Positions 34,617-47,300 of a stretch of 64,000 bases of DNA are shown piece by piece. Within the stretch, counting starts at the first letter, position 1. Each line of letters starts with the position of its first letter. The stretch comes from Ashinkailepas kermadecensis (taxonomy: Eukaryota > Arthropoda > Thecostraca > Neolepadidae): assembly GCA_034440615.1 (NCBI GenBank), contig JAOTOM010005109.1, forward strand, positions 124,001 through 188,000. The letters run 5' to 3'. The notes under the pieces are model-generated. The model was not told the DNA's origin, did no database searches, and saw nothing but the letters and a program-made list of their open reading frames with translations. Both the position numbers and the translations under genes were made by a program.

Positions 34617-35412
34617 CCGACTTGCTCCGTGCGACGCCGACTTGCTCCGTGCGACGCCGACTTGCTCCGTGCGACGCCGACTTGCTCCGTGCGACGCTGA
34701 CTTGCTCCGTGCGACGCCGACTTGCTCCGTGCGACGCCGACTTGCTCCGTGCGACGCTGACTTGCTCCGTGCGACGCCGACTTGCTCCGTGCGACGCCGA
34801 CTTGCTCCGTGCGACGCCGACTTGCTCCGTGCGACGCCGACTTGCTCCGTGCGACGCCGACTTGCTCCGTGCGACGCTGACTTGCTCCGTGCGACGCCGA
34901 CTTGCTCCGTGCGACGCCGACTTGCTCCGTGCGACGCTGACTTGCTCCGTGCGACGCTGACTAGCTCCGTGCGACGCTGACTTGCTCCGTGCGACGCTGA
35001 CTTGCTCCGTGCGACGCCGACTTGCTCCGTGCGACGCCGACTTGCTCCGTGCGACGCTGACTAGCTCCGTGCGACGCCGACTTGCTCCGTGCGACGCCGA
35101 CTTGCTCCGTGCGACGCTGACTAGCTCCGTGCGACGCCGACTTGCTCCGTGCGACGCTGACTTGCTCCGTGCGACGCTGACTTGCTCCGTGCGACGCCGA
35201 CTTGCTCCGTGCGACGCTGACTTGCTCCGTGCGACGCTGACTTGCTCCGTGCGACGCTGACTAGCTCCGTGCGACGCCGACTTACTCCGTGCGACGCCGA
35301 CTTGCTCCGTGCGACGCTGACTTGCTCCGTGCGACGCCGACTAGCTCCTTGCGACGCCGACTAGCTCCGTGCGAGAGCGCCGACTAGCTCAGTGCGACGC
35401 CGACTAGCTCCG
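34617..35412. repeat. 20-bp minisatellite, about 40 copies
   Basis: Strict 20-bp period of gacgccgacttgctccgtgc, with two variable positions giving gccgacttg, gctgacttg and gctgactag classes. No length variants occur until the last copies at 35370-35410. Confidence 0.99.
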
Positions 35413-35774
35413 TGGAGCCGGGTGCGCACAGCGTGGCGGACGCTGTCGGGACGCAGCGGCTCGTCTTGCTTCGGCTCGTCAGACGTTGACCAGGCTGGAT
35501 TGGCAGGCAGTGCGCAGTTTTCCGTTACAACACTCAGCCAGTGGCTGCCGCACAGCCGTAGCAGCCGCTGTCGCCGCCGCCGGCCGCCGAAGACAAATGG
35601 GCTGTGGCTATCATGTCGCAGGATGACCCTGTCACGGGTGGAAGCCATGCACGTGCGCCGTCTGTCTATATACGGCGGCCAAATGTCCTTCCTCTTCTCT
35701 CCTTACAGCCAGAACGATAGCGTCAGAGCATCAATGTCAGCCATAAATAACAGACGCTCCTCCAGGCTGGTTCA

Positions 35775-36315
35775 TTATTTATTGGCTTGGTATTGGACGC
35801 TTCTCCTAACCGATTGGTTATTGGCTGGTTGGATATTGGGTGATTATTGGACGTTCCTGGCTGGTTATTGGACGCTCCTCCTGGGTGATTCGTTGTTCAC
35901 TGGTTATTGAAAGCTCCTCCTGACTGATTGGTTATTGGCTGGTTATTGGACGCTCTTCCTGAGTGATTCGTTATTGGCTGGTTGGTTATTGGCTGGTTAT
36001 TGAACACTTCTCCTGACTGTTTGGTTATTGGCCGGTTGGTTATTTGCTGGTTATTGGACGCTCCTGGCTGGTTGGTTATTGGACGCTCCTGAGTGATTCG
36101 TTATTGGCTGGATATTGAACGCTCCTCCTGACAGATTGGTTATTGTCTGGTTGGTTATTGGCTGGTTGGTTATTGGTCGGTTGGTTACTGGACACTCCTG
36201 AGTGATTCGTTATTGGCTGGTTGGTTATTGGCCGGTTGGTTATTGGCTGGTTGGTTATTGGCTGGCTATTGGACGCTCCTTCTGGTCGGCTGGTTATTGG
36301 CTGGTTGTTGGACTG
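35775..36315. repeat. irregular ATTGG-rich repeat
   Basis: Variable-length units built from ggttattggctggttggtta and ggacgctcctcctg. ATTGG (CCAAT on the minus strand) occurs several dozen times. Confidence 0.93.
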
Positions 36316-37368
36316 AAGCCTGTTTGGCCGGCGCTGGCCATTTCAACAGCATGAGACAAAGACGATAAAAAAACAGTGTGGGGAAACGGTAACTGGGACA
36401 AGGCGTGACACAGGGCAGTGAGTGGATGTAATTAATTGCTACGTCCGCTCTGTTGCTGGTTATTTATATATGTTTATGGCTTGTAACTCTAACACTTGGC
36501 CATGCAGGGTCGCTTAGAAACAACCTAAGCATCGGATCAGACCAGTGTGGTCAGGGGTGTCGTTTTATAACAGTGATTGGGATGGCTCAAATGGTCGAAG
36601 GTATATGGTCCGATGGATGCTGACGGGAACCTGGATAGGCGTACAGAGCACATCAACACAGAGGATGGTATGTCTTGCTAGTATTTATGCTGCATTAATT
36701 GACCGCGGCAGATGCGGAATACACAAAATATGAATGTTATTACGGAATGAAAAGGCCAGCACTAACATAAAAATATGTTTTTTACTTTGCATTTCCCCTT
36801 TCTTGCGCATAAGATAATCTGAGCTTGTTGGTTTAACTCCGACTACACCATCTCCTCGCTAAATTCGACGGCGGCACCACCGTGCGGTATGTGGTGAACG
36901 CGTCCGACACAGTCATTTTCCTGTGTGCATCGTCCGCTACAGTCGAGGAAGACGGCCCCTCTCCGACTTTAAACAGACTTTACTTTCGTACTCTACGAAA
37001 CCGGAAGACGAATGAACTGCTGGCTCATGACGAGCGAGGATTACAAGTTTCAAGTATTTAAAGGCAGATGCATCGTGTGGACAGCGAGGCGTTAGGCATT
37101 TACCAACTGCGATACATAACATGAGCCAAGTGTTTTGTGACACTCCATTTATTTTAATCATTATGGCTAGCAATATAACTAAATGTAAATTTGCCAGTTC
37201 GGAGGAATTCTAAATGGTCCATATAGAGATATGTTCCCCACTCACAAATACAGCTTAATCCCAAAAGTACGTAAAACGACACCCTTGAGTGTGGTTCTAT
37301 GGCCTGACAGCAACAAGTCCACCAGGGGCCACGCTTCCACGACTGTAGGACGCTGCCTCTGACAACCC
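36316..37368. other. no gene supported
   Basis: A plus-strand segment at about 36836-37070 is open for about 77 codons without a Met and contains KFDGGTTVRYVVNASDTVIF. I recognise no domain and see no convincing splice context. Confidence 0.25.
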
Positions 37369-37369
37369 C

Positions 37370-37885
37370 ACCCCACACCACAGCCACCCCACCCCGCACC
37401 ACAGCTACCGCACCCCACACCACAACCACGGCACCCCGCACCACAGTCACCACACCCAACACCATAGCCACCACACCCCACAGCCACCGCACCCCACACC
37501 ACAGCCACCGCACCCCACACCACAGCCACCGCACCCCACACCACAGCCACCGCACCCCACACCACAGCCACCGCACCCCACACCACAGCCACCGCACCCC
37601 GCACCACAGCCACCGCACCCTACACCACAGCTACCGCACCACAGCCACCGCACCCAACACCACAGCCACCGCACCCCACACCACAGCTACCGCACCCCAC
37701 ACCGCAGCCACACCACAGCCACGGCACCCCGCACCACAGTCACCACACCCAACACCATAGCCACCGCACCCCACACCACAGCCACCGCACCCCGCACCAC
37801 AGCCACCTGCGATTGATACAGCACCGCCTGCCCAGCTGTGATAGCCACCCCACCCCGCACCACAGCCACCTGCGACTGACAGCAT
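37370..37885. repeat. 21-bp minisatellite, about 22 copies
   Basis: Unit accgcaccccacaccacagc plus one base, with variants cacccaacaccata and ccccgcaccacag. A diverged segment duplication lies at the right end (gcgattgatacagcaccgcc and gcgactgacagcatcgtc). Confidence 0.95.
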
Positions 37886-39280
37886 CGTCTGTCCAGCTGC
37901 GATAGCCGTGCGTCAACCGACTCGAACAATCATGGCATCACCACACCGGAAGCGATTATCCTGCACGGCCCCTCATATCCCCCTCCCGAAGATCAGCCCC
38001 GATAATACCCAGCAAATTAGGTGCGGGAACAAATGACGGCTCAGCACCAGCGGACCGCTTGATTGCCGGACGGGGCTGCATCCCAGCTGGCCACGGTTCC
38101 GGCACCGATCCAAATCACAGGGGCAGCAAGGCTATGTGTCCTCCAAGAAATACGATGTCGGGGACAGCTACGGCAGCTTTCTGCAATCTTGTTCCATTCT
38201 GGACATTCTTAATTGAGACTATTCACGTTTATTCATTCTAAAACTTGCATCGTTTCAGCTTTTGAAATTATATTTTGTGACTGTTTAGTTCTACCGAAGC
38301 ACTTGACCATTTTTCCGGACGCCTCCCCCAGATCGTGGACTGGTTCCGCCCCTGCCACCACCACCAGTCGGTCATATGCCCCGATATGCTGGCTGATCAG
38401 CAACACGCCATTTTACCATCAGACGGCGGTGTCGGGCGATAACCCAAGTCAGTGAAAGCACACTGACATATGGTCGCATAGTAGTCGGCTGGAAGAAGGT
38501 ACTTACTCCTTACGTCATGTGTCGAATAAGATCTACAGCAAGACATTCCTACGACATATTTACGTCGAACTCGATTAAATCTGGGAACCAGGATGAAACG
38601 TATTATTTCTGATCGGGGAGTGTGTATGTGGGGGGGGGGGGAGGGAGCAGAACCATGGATGCTGCAATTATCCCCCTGTCATATGCGAGAAGCAGAAAGG
38701 TGTCAGCTTAGGATCCTGTAACCAATTAGTCAACGATAGGTATCTCTCGTATTGTCATTCTACTCGATGTAGTGATCGTCAGGATGCCTGATCGGTTTCA
38801 ACTAGTATCATTTGGTCCTGCACTGAAGGTACCAATCAGTCATCTTGCTGCCAAGGTTTAGGTTCAGACTTCAGAGGTGCTTGAATGCTAATCTGCGGAC
38901 AACACATCTCAGCTTTCATTTTCTGTGCTTAGAGAAGGTGGAACAAGTCAGTGAAGATAGGGTTCTCCTTGCTTCCCCTCAAACACGTTGGGCGTGAGGA
39001 GGCCGGGATAGCATTCAGCGTACAAAGGCAAACATGGGGGCACGTGCTCCTCAAAAGTATTCCCAGCGCTCCCGGCCGACTCGAAGCGACCTGCCGGGAC
39101 CAAAGCGGGGCACAGAGTCGCCGAGGGTAGATCTCGAGCGCCAACGCCCACTGTGTGGCTCTGTTGTATCAATGTAGAGATATATGGCAATGCACTTCAA
39201 CTACATATATGCTGATGTCTTCTAACAAGCACTGAAGTCGACAATGGCTATCCCCAGTTAACCTATCGCTACAGCCCGAA
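37886..39280. other. no gene seen
   Basis: Single-copy DNA with a G12 run at about 38631-38642. The open frames are short and unrecognised. Confidence 0.3.
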
Positions 39281-39499
39281 TGACAAATTGTATAACTGTT
39301 GGCGTCACATTGGCGGCGCGAATACACTGCCCTGGCGACAGCCACAGTGCCGCAGTGGGCCCGACCCGACCGTGCACAGTACAGCAGCCCGTGTCGGCGC
39401 CAGTGTGCATGTGGACCGTGCGCCGACGCCACAGCTGCACGCGCACACGTGGTCAGCGGTCGGCCCGCCGACCAACGTCGGCTTCGACGCAGTCGGGCA

Positions 39500-40010
39500 G
39501 AACCGACGCGGCGCGACGCATACTGACCACACGGGGGCGGCGCGTGGCGGCGCGACGTGGCGTCCGGCGCGTCGCACTGACCGGGGGCCGCGTGGCGTCA
39601 GCACAAACAGGCCCCCCCCCGGGCCCCTGACCGCCGGGGGTGGCGCGGGCGGCGCGAGGTGGCGTCCGGGCACACAGTCCGCGGGGCCCACCAGCCGCCC
39701 GACGCACACTGACCACACGGGGGCGGCGCGTGGCGGCGCGACGTGGCGTCCGGGCGTCACACAAACAGGCCCCGGGCCACCGCGGGGCCCACCAGCCGCC
39801 CGACGCACACTGACCGCACGGGGGCGGCGCGTGGCGGCGCGACGTGGCGTCACACAAACAGGCCCCGGGCCACCGCGGGGCCCACCAGCCGCCCGACGCA
39901 CACTGACCACACGGGGGCGGCGCGTGGCGGCGCGACGTGGCGTCCGGGCGTCACACAAACAGGCCCCGGGCCACCGCGGGGCCCACCAGCCGACCGACGC
40001 GCCGCGGTGC
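39500..40010. repeat. GC-rich minisatellite, period about 93-101 bp
   Basis: gacgcacactgaccacacgg recurs near 39701, 39802 and 39895, with an earlier diverged copy at 39516. The unit contains cgcgtggcggcgcgacgtgg and aggccccgggccaccgcg. The 292-codon plus and 255-codon minus frames are repeat products. Confidence 0.93.
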
Positions 40011-40740
40011 GCCGCTGATTGGATCTCCCGGAAGCAGCCGTCAGGAACGGGACTGTGCGCGCGTGCACACACTGCGTGCGTCGCAACCTCGGCCGTGATT
40101 ATCCCGGCCGGTATTTATTGGCTGCGATGGCTGAATGCTGTGAGTTTGATGCGCTGTCAGGGCTGACGACTGTCTGTTTATCACCGGTGATTGGGGAGCT
40201 GGATCTGGAATCAGCCGGTGTGACAGACATGTTTTGTTGTTCTATGCTCACGTCGGACGTGGATATCCCGTGGACACCAGTGGAACGGTGGCGGTTGTAG
40301 GAGGGGGGGAGTGCCACTCCTGGCGTGTCCCCTCAAAAATGAGACGGTGGGGAAAACACCCCCTGTCTAGTGTCGATCGCACCGTGTGTGGGTCAGTGCC
40401 AATTCACGGAGCGCAATACTGAATTGCTTGTGAAGTTCTCACCAGGCCTCAGGTACATATCTGCCACTGTATCCTGGTCCCACTTCGAGTTCAAAATCAG
40501 TCCCTCCGTCCGTGCTGTACCCGATAAGAGTTTGCCACCAAAACGGTGGCTCACTAAGCCCCCAATCCCACACATAGATCAGACAGCTGTATGCGCGAGC
40601 GCTTGCAGGATGTGAAAATCAAGTCGGGCCTAACACCGATCATTGCAACTATAAATCAATACCAGGAGTCGATTTTTGCGCCGAGGGCTGATCGTGAAGG
40701 AGAAGAGTAACTTGGCTTGTTGCACTGGAATCGGCACCAT
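40011..40740. other. no gene seen
   Basis: Single-copy DNA. The open frames of 60-93 codons on both strands are not recognised. Confidence 0.3.
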
Positions 40741-40744
40741 GAGG

Positions 40745-41520
40745 CCGACACAACGGTGGTTCTCATGGTCACCAGTACGATATAATGGTGGTTCTCTGGA
40801 TCATTAGGACGATATATTGGTGATTCTCAGGACCACCAGGACGATATAATGGTGGTTCTGAGGCCACCAGGACGACATAATGGTGGTTCTGAAGACCACC
40901 AGGACGATATAATGATGGTTCTTAGGATCATTAGGGCGACATTGGTGGTTCTCAGAACCATGAGTGCGATACACTCACTGGTGGTGTTCAGAACCATCAG
41001 GACGATACACTGGTGGTTACCAGGATCATCAGGACGATACACTGGTGGTGTTAGAACATAGACGATGGTTCTTAGACGATACACTGGTGGCTACCATTAG
41101 GGCGATACACTGGTGGTTACCAGGATCATCAGGACGATACACTGGTGGTTTTCAGAACCATCAGGACGATACACTGGTGGTTACCAGGATCATCAGGACG
41201 ATACACTGGTGGTTACCAGGATCATCAGGACGATACACTGGTGGTTCTCAGGACCACCGGGACGATGTAATCGTGGTGCTCAGGACCACCAGGACGATAT
41301 AATCGTGGTGCTCAGGACCACCAAGACGATTTAATCGTGGGGCTCAGGACCACCAGGACGATATAATCGTGGTGCTCAGGACCACCAGGACGATATAATC
41401 GTGGTGCTCAGGACCACCAGGACGATATAATCGTGGTGCTCAGGACCACCAGGACGATATAATCGTGGTGCTCAGGACCACCAGGACGATATAATCGTGG
41501 TGCTCAGGACCACCAGCAGA
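40745..41520. repeat. 32-bp minisatellite, about 24 copies
   Basis: Unit with caggaccaccaggacgatat followed by aatcgtggtgct or actggtggttac. The left half is diverged and the right end (41250-41510) is nearly perfect. Confidence 0.96.
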
Positions 41521-42400
41521 TATCCTGGGAGTTCTCTTTGGCCTGATCCAATCGAGCAGCCTCAACCCCAAAACTGAAGGTCTAAGGATGCTCCTGCATT
41601 ACGGGGTATCAGGGTATTCGCTGAAAGGCGGTCCCTGTGTGTGTGGCTCATGGTCTTTCCATACATCAGTGTTTTCTGCGGTGGATATCTGATCAGAATT
41701 GTAACGATGCGCTTCACTGCGCATCTGGGCACCGAAAACAACACAAAAACATGCTGACGTGCTGAGACATCCAATATCACACGATTCATCGATTTATTGA
41801 TTGTTTATTGATTGTGACTCCTTGAGCCGGAAACCGGTCACAAGGTAACCAACCAATATCAGTGGTAAAGAAAGCTTCCAGGGCCGACCAAAGGTCATAG
41901 GGTCTGGAACTGAGCAATGATCAGCAGTCTGAGCTAATCGCTGCGGACTCGTAGCAGCTCCGGCTGTACTCGACTGCTGGGTAGGGCTCCTGAGACTGTT
42001 TGAACGGGTTGACTGCCAACAACAATACACGCAGCAGTTGGCTAAGTCCTACACGTTCAGCCATCAGGTAGATGACTCGGCAGATGTTGCCCAAGTGGCG
42101 TGACCCGCATTGCATACATTTTATAAATTTGACAGGAGACGATTACAGTGTGATGTTGAGTGACCAGCGAGGTTTAATTATTCCACCTTAGACCCAAGCC
42201 TTAACACTTTATGACTTGAAGGCAGGTGTTCCTGTGAACAAAGTAGGTGCCCCTCTGGACCAGGCAGATGCCCCTCTGGTATTAGTAAGGCGCCAGGTCG
42301 TCACCAGTGTGGGACAATCGAAACGCCGCCACATCGTTAGCGTGGAGCCGCATAGCCGCGTACAGCGCGCGCACACCTGTCGGTCGAAACGGGCTAATAT
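41521..42400. other. no gene seen
   Basis: Single-copy DNA. I could support no domain, RNA gene or element. Confidence 0.3.
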
Positions 42401-42404
42401 CGCA

Positions 42405-42690
42405 CCTGCCGATACCGGCGCTCCTAGGTCCGTCCCCTGCCGCCACCGGCACCGTCCTAACGTCGTACCTGCCGATACCGACGCTCCGAGGTCCGTCCCC
42501 TGCCGCCAGCCGAGACCCGGCACCGTCCTAACGTACCTGCCGATACCGACGCTCCGAGGTCCGTCCCCTGCCGCCAGCCAGGGCCCCGCACCGTCCTACC
42601 GTACCTGCCGATACCGACGCTCCGAGGTCCGTCCCCTGTCGCCAGCCAGGGCCCCGCACCGTCCTACCGTACCTGCCGATACCGACACCA
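42405..42690. repeat. about 66-bp minisatellite, 4-5 copies
   Basis: Unit with tacctgccgataccgacgct and ccgaggtccgtcccctgccg. The last two copies share gccagccagggccccgcacc. Confidence 0.93.
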
Positions 42691-44340
42691 GTACTGATTG
42701 TACCAGAGCTTCCACTGCGCCGGGGCTGACTGTACTGGAGCTGCGACTGTGTCGAGGCTGACTCCACCCGAGCTGGTCACCGGAGCTCACTGCACCGGGG
42801 GCGGCGCCCACTGGTGGACTCACTCCTCTCTCCCTCTTTTCCTCTCTCTCTCTCCCCTCACTCCTCAGACTGGAGCATGATGGCACCATGTTGGCTGCAT
42901 GTCCAGAATATGCAATGTATCCCAAGCCCAATTTATACATTTGTTTCGAGCAGGGGGCCAATCCTGACCAGCCCCCACCCACAGCTGTGATTGAGTGCAA
43001 CATCAACAACTTCCAGCATTTTTCTGGTTCTTGTTTCGTTCTTTCAGTTCCTCACATTTGGCTTGTGTTTGAAATATGTTAATTTTTTAAAGGATATTTC
43101 AGCTATGTTTACCGATCTCGAAACTGTCCAAGACAAAAAGAATCGCACGCACAAATGTAAGACGACACTGGTGTCCTAGATACAAATTTCACCATTCATA
43201 TTTACAAGTGTGCGCTCGACCATCCAGCAACCACCACCTAGAAGACAGGATCAACACACGCCTTCGACCGCAAGGCATTCAAACACTTCAAATCGCTAAA
43301 ATGACATACAGCCTCTCGCAGGCTACACCCACCATCGTGGCAGCAACAGTACCCCTGGAGGAGACGGGCACAGGCCATCGCGTGCTGGGTCCACTCCTGC
43401 TTCACATACCCCCCCCCCCCCACACACACCCCGATATCCTGAGGTGGGTGGAGAACAACACGCCTCTGCAGATTGGGTGTTCCGTGCCTAATCAGTCAGA
43501 CGCCATGTTACCATTTACCGCCTGGGGGCGGGGAGGGAAGTGGATGGGAGTGGAATTGGGAGTGGGAGTGGGAGTGGAACGGGGAGAGGACGTCGAGACG
43601 AAGTGCAACGAAAAACCAAAATATGTCTATATGAATAGCTATGGTGTATATTTCGGACTTCAGAGCAAAATAGCATCGCGTCATGCGTGGCACGTTAAGA
43701 CACTGGATATAACTGGATTGTCTTCTCATTACTCAGTTTCCAACAGCACGGAAAGGGTACATGTAACTAAAGGATTGGTGAGCCAGTAACTGTTGATCAG
43801 GATGTCGGGGTACTAAATCGCAGGTGCTCGAGCAGTGGATGCATGGTGCCAAACAAGATTAAGAGGCCAGTTTACACATTAGCTAGTTAACTCGGATCAT
43901 GACATTGCATGTTTTTGAAACCTCGGACATACGGTGGGAGAATGCCACCATATCGTTCACCAAGGGCGTCACCGCCTTCATTCAGCTTCCAGGTGGGATT
44001 CAACCCCGTAGTGCAAAAACAATTTTCAAGGTAGAGGGGTAAGACGGCGGCCGTCTGTGTGTGACTTGCCTTTCAACCGCCAGCAAATGGTGAAAACACA
44101 CGTAATTTTCATCGAGCATTTTACATGCTGACAAAAAGCATTACAAGCGCTCCGACTATTATGGAACGACATAGGTTATTCGCTTTCGTCAACAACAAGA
44201 ACGCTAATGTGTGTGAACTACTAGCGTGCATGGCATCGACAACCTGTGCATCAACTTCCAAACACGACGACTGAGGTAGGGTATCTTTCTGAAGTTGACC
44301 AATTTTCCAGATGTGATCGGGCCGTCAGGATGACATCCGC
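42691..44340. other. no gene seen; 193-codon ORF unrecognised
   Basis: The largest frame, 43208-43789 plus, passes through a C12 run and a ggagtgggagtgg microrepeat and has no domain I recognise. Confidence 0.3.
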
Positions 44341-44344
44341 CCGG

Positions 44345-44592
44345 GGCGGCCGTGGCGACGACCATGTGGTTCACGGCATACATGTAATTAGGTGGTCCAC
44401 AGCGATTAGGTTCACGCTATACATGTAATTAGGTGGTCCCACAGCGATTAGGTTCACGCTATACGTGTAATTAGGGCGGCCCGCAGCGATTAGGTGCATG
44501 CAATATATGCAATTAGGCGGCCTGCAGCGATTAGGTGCACGGTACATATGTAATTAGGTGGCCCGCAGCTAATAGGTCCGCGGTATATGGTG
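44345..44592. repeat. about 44-bp diverged repeat
   Basis: Units with cagcgattaggttcacgcta and atgtaattaggtgg-like ends, about five to six copies, decaying to the right. Confidence 0.88.
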
Positions 44593-44604
44593 CACCCGAC
44601 GTAC

Positions 44605-44606
<2 letters not shown>

Positions 44607-44652
<46 letters not shown>
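44607..44652. repeat. (TA)n microsatellite
   Basis: TA tract of about 46 bp directly after the 44-bp repeat. Confidence 0.96.
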
Positions 44653-44659
<7 letters not shown>

Positions 44660-45950
44660 TATAAGCTGACGCCAAGTATTGCTCTTTGACGTTCATAGAC
44701 CAAGATAGGCTATTCGTTTTCGTCAACTCAGTCACTGAGTAGAAACTACAGGCGAAGTTTTGTTTGGATTTTTATTTGTTAGTGTGCAAGTACTGTACTT
44801 TCGATGTTGAAAGAATAAGAAGCTATTTTGGATGGCAGGATCAAATTGGTTCAGATGATAAGAGAAGGTATGATAAGACAGCATAGGCTTCAAAGATGGT
44901 CGTGGGAAATCACAGTAAGCTGATATTCACGTTTGTACATTTCACAAAAGCTAGTCGAAGCACCCCTGATACATTATTTTTCTTCTGAAAGACACTTTGG
45001 GTCGAGAGCCTTCCAAGTACTCCAAGAGAGCCATTGACCTGAACATTTTCGAAAAGAATCTTTCAATGAAGCTTCATCGAAAAATCTGGAGACAGCTGGC
45101 GCTGTCCGCTCCCCGGGGCGTCACCTTCAGATCTCGTCCCGCCCGCTGTATGAGAGAGTCCTTCAGTCCGCACCACTGCGTGCTCAATGGTGCACGGACG
45201 TCTCACCACTGGTGTACGAGCGGTACCGCACCACTCCGCGGGGAGCCGGGTGGTGACGGGAGGCGGCTGCGGCGCTCTGCAGATCTGGGGCAATGGACCG
45301 TGCGGCAGACAAGTTCACAAGAGCAGTAGGGTCGACCACATGCTGAGACCAGCCACATAATGGACTCGGTCCACGTTCGACATTCGTCCACCACCAGGAA
45401 GAAACAGTGGTGTTTACTCGATGTCGAGTTCCACCAGTGCGGCAGTGCCATCAAATTACACCACACAAGGAAATGGTGCCTTGTCAAAAAGCTAAGCTGT
45501 TTCCGGCGCCTTTCCCATTAATTGTGGGCGTATATCAGGGTATATGAGCGTGTAAACAGGGTGATCGTTCCTGAGGTAATCGCAGTAGCAATCATTACAA
45601 ACAAAGAAGAACAACTTGTAGCAGCTACAGCAGAGAATACATGTGTCAATCAGCAGCTGACTATCAGTTGATGCTTGCCGTAGGCTTCTTAATTCGGGAC
45701 AACACTGGCTGCTGGATCCAGCTAATGATCATCTATATCCATTACCCATGTTCTACAGTACGTAATAAACTGGCGGGTTGAAGTTGGAACAACGCAGACT
45801 TTGGCAGATAAAAGTTCACCGATACCTGCAAAGCTGTTATTTGCCAAAACAAAATTGTGATCGCGTCTTTCCGGAAAGATTAGGTAAGACTGCTTGTGTG
45901 CTAAAATATTGTGAAGACTGCACTACATTGTACACACTTTCGTGTACAAT
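44653..45950. other. no gene seen
   Basis: Single-copy DNA with only short, unrecognised frames. Confidence 0.3.
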
Positions 45951-45954
45951 TACA

Positions 45955-46375
45955 ACACGCACACAAGACACAAGTATCTCACCAATCACCAAACACACAA
46001 GAAAAAAGTCGCTCACCAATCACATAAATACAAGAAACAAGTCGCTCACCACTCGCCACACGCACAAGAAACAAATCGTTCATAATTCACCACACACACA
46101 CACAAGAAACAAATCGTTCATAATTCAGCACACACACACACACGAGAAACAAATCGTTCATAATTCACCACACACACACACAGGAAACAAATAGTTCATA
46201 ATTCACCACACACACACAAGAAACAAATCGTTCATAATTCACCACACACACACAAGGAACAAGTCACTCACGAATCACCACACACACAAGAAACAAGTCG
46301 TTCACCAATCACCACACATACAAGACACAAGTCGCTCACCAATCACCACACACACACAAGAAACATGTCGTTCAT
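45955..46375. repeat. 36-38-bp (CA)n-containing minisatellite, 11 copies
   Basis: Unit with acaagaaacaaatcgttcat and aattcaccacacacacac. The CA run in each unit varies in length. Confidence 0.95.
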
Positions 46376-46589
46376 TTTTACTTGCCCATGCAAAAAGAAA
46401 CCTCCCAGGGTGGCGCTTAGTTTATCTTGGGAAGTGGAAGCAAATGAAAACGTAAATGAAAGCGATGGAAATGCTACCTCCTATGCACATGCTTGACTGC
46501 CATGTGTTGTATCACGCAAGTGTCAATTTACTTCCGATATTCGCTACATAGAAACGAGACCACTTGCAACAACATAATAGCGAATAGCA

Positions 46590-47300
46590 TGAATGCCACC
46601 TAATGCAGGCAATCTGACGGCGGCATTTCCAGCAGCAGCACGCAACGAGTCCCCACTGCAAATGGGCCGGGCGCCGCGTGGGACGCCGTGGTGCAGCGGG
46701 TGTCAGGGCGCCGGGGGGGGGGGGGGGGGGGCAGGGAACGGCGGCGGGACAGAGGTTCCGGCGACAGCTGGAGCGGCGGACGGACGCTGTCCGTGCGCGT
46801 CCGCCGGGCACGGCGCCACCGACACGCGTCCGCCCACCCACGCGCAATTGGCCGCGTGATGGACACGACCCAACCGCCGCCGCCGCCGCCGACGTGCCTA
46901 TCGATCCCGAGCACGTGGCCGGAGTCAGCTGCTGCCCCAGCAGCACAGAGCAACAACAAAAACAGGACAAAATGCCACCAGCCAAGTAATCAGCAGGCCA
47001 GGCGCCGCCGGACCGACCCTTTCACCAGGCGCGGGGCCAGGCCCTGGCTTTGTTTGGTGGCGTTTTATTCGCGGGGATAAATTTACTTGTCAGCGTGGCG
47101 AGCGACAGCCGGAGGGGAGGCGGCCGGGATCGATGGGAGAACGCCACCCACCGGGTGGCTGCCCCGGGTCCGAGCCGGTCGGGACGTGGAGCGTGTCCAG
47201 GGACTGCTGGAGATGGGAGAACGCCACCCACCGGGTGGCTGCCCGGGGTCCGGGCCGGTCGGGACGTGGAGCGTGTCCAGGGACTGCTGGAGAACGCGGG
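46590..47300. promoter_or_regulatory. CpG-dense GC-rich stretch
   Basis: Strongly GC-rich and CG-rich, with a G20 run at about 46711-46730, a CCAAT-like ATTGG at 46848, an (CCG)n patch at 46870 and an 81-bp direct duplication (gggagaacgccacccaccgg at about 47134 and 47215). It could be a promoter island. No first exon is evident. Confidence 0.3.

Noticed and set aside
36836..37070. Plus-strand segment with KFDGGTTVRYVVNASDTVIF as an exon
   Set aside because: There is no Met, no clear splice sites and no recognised family.
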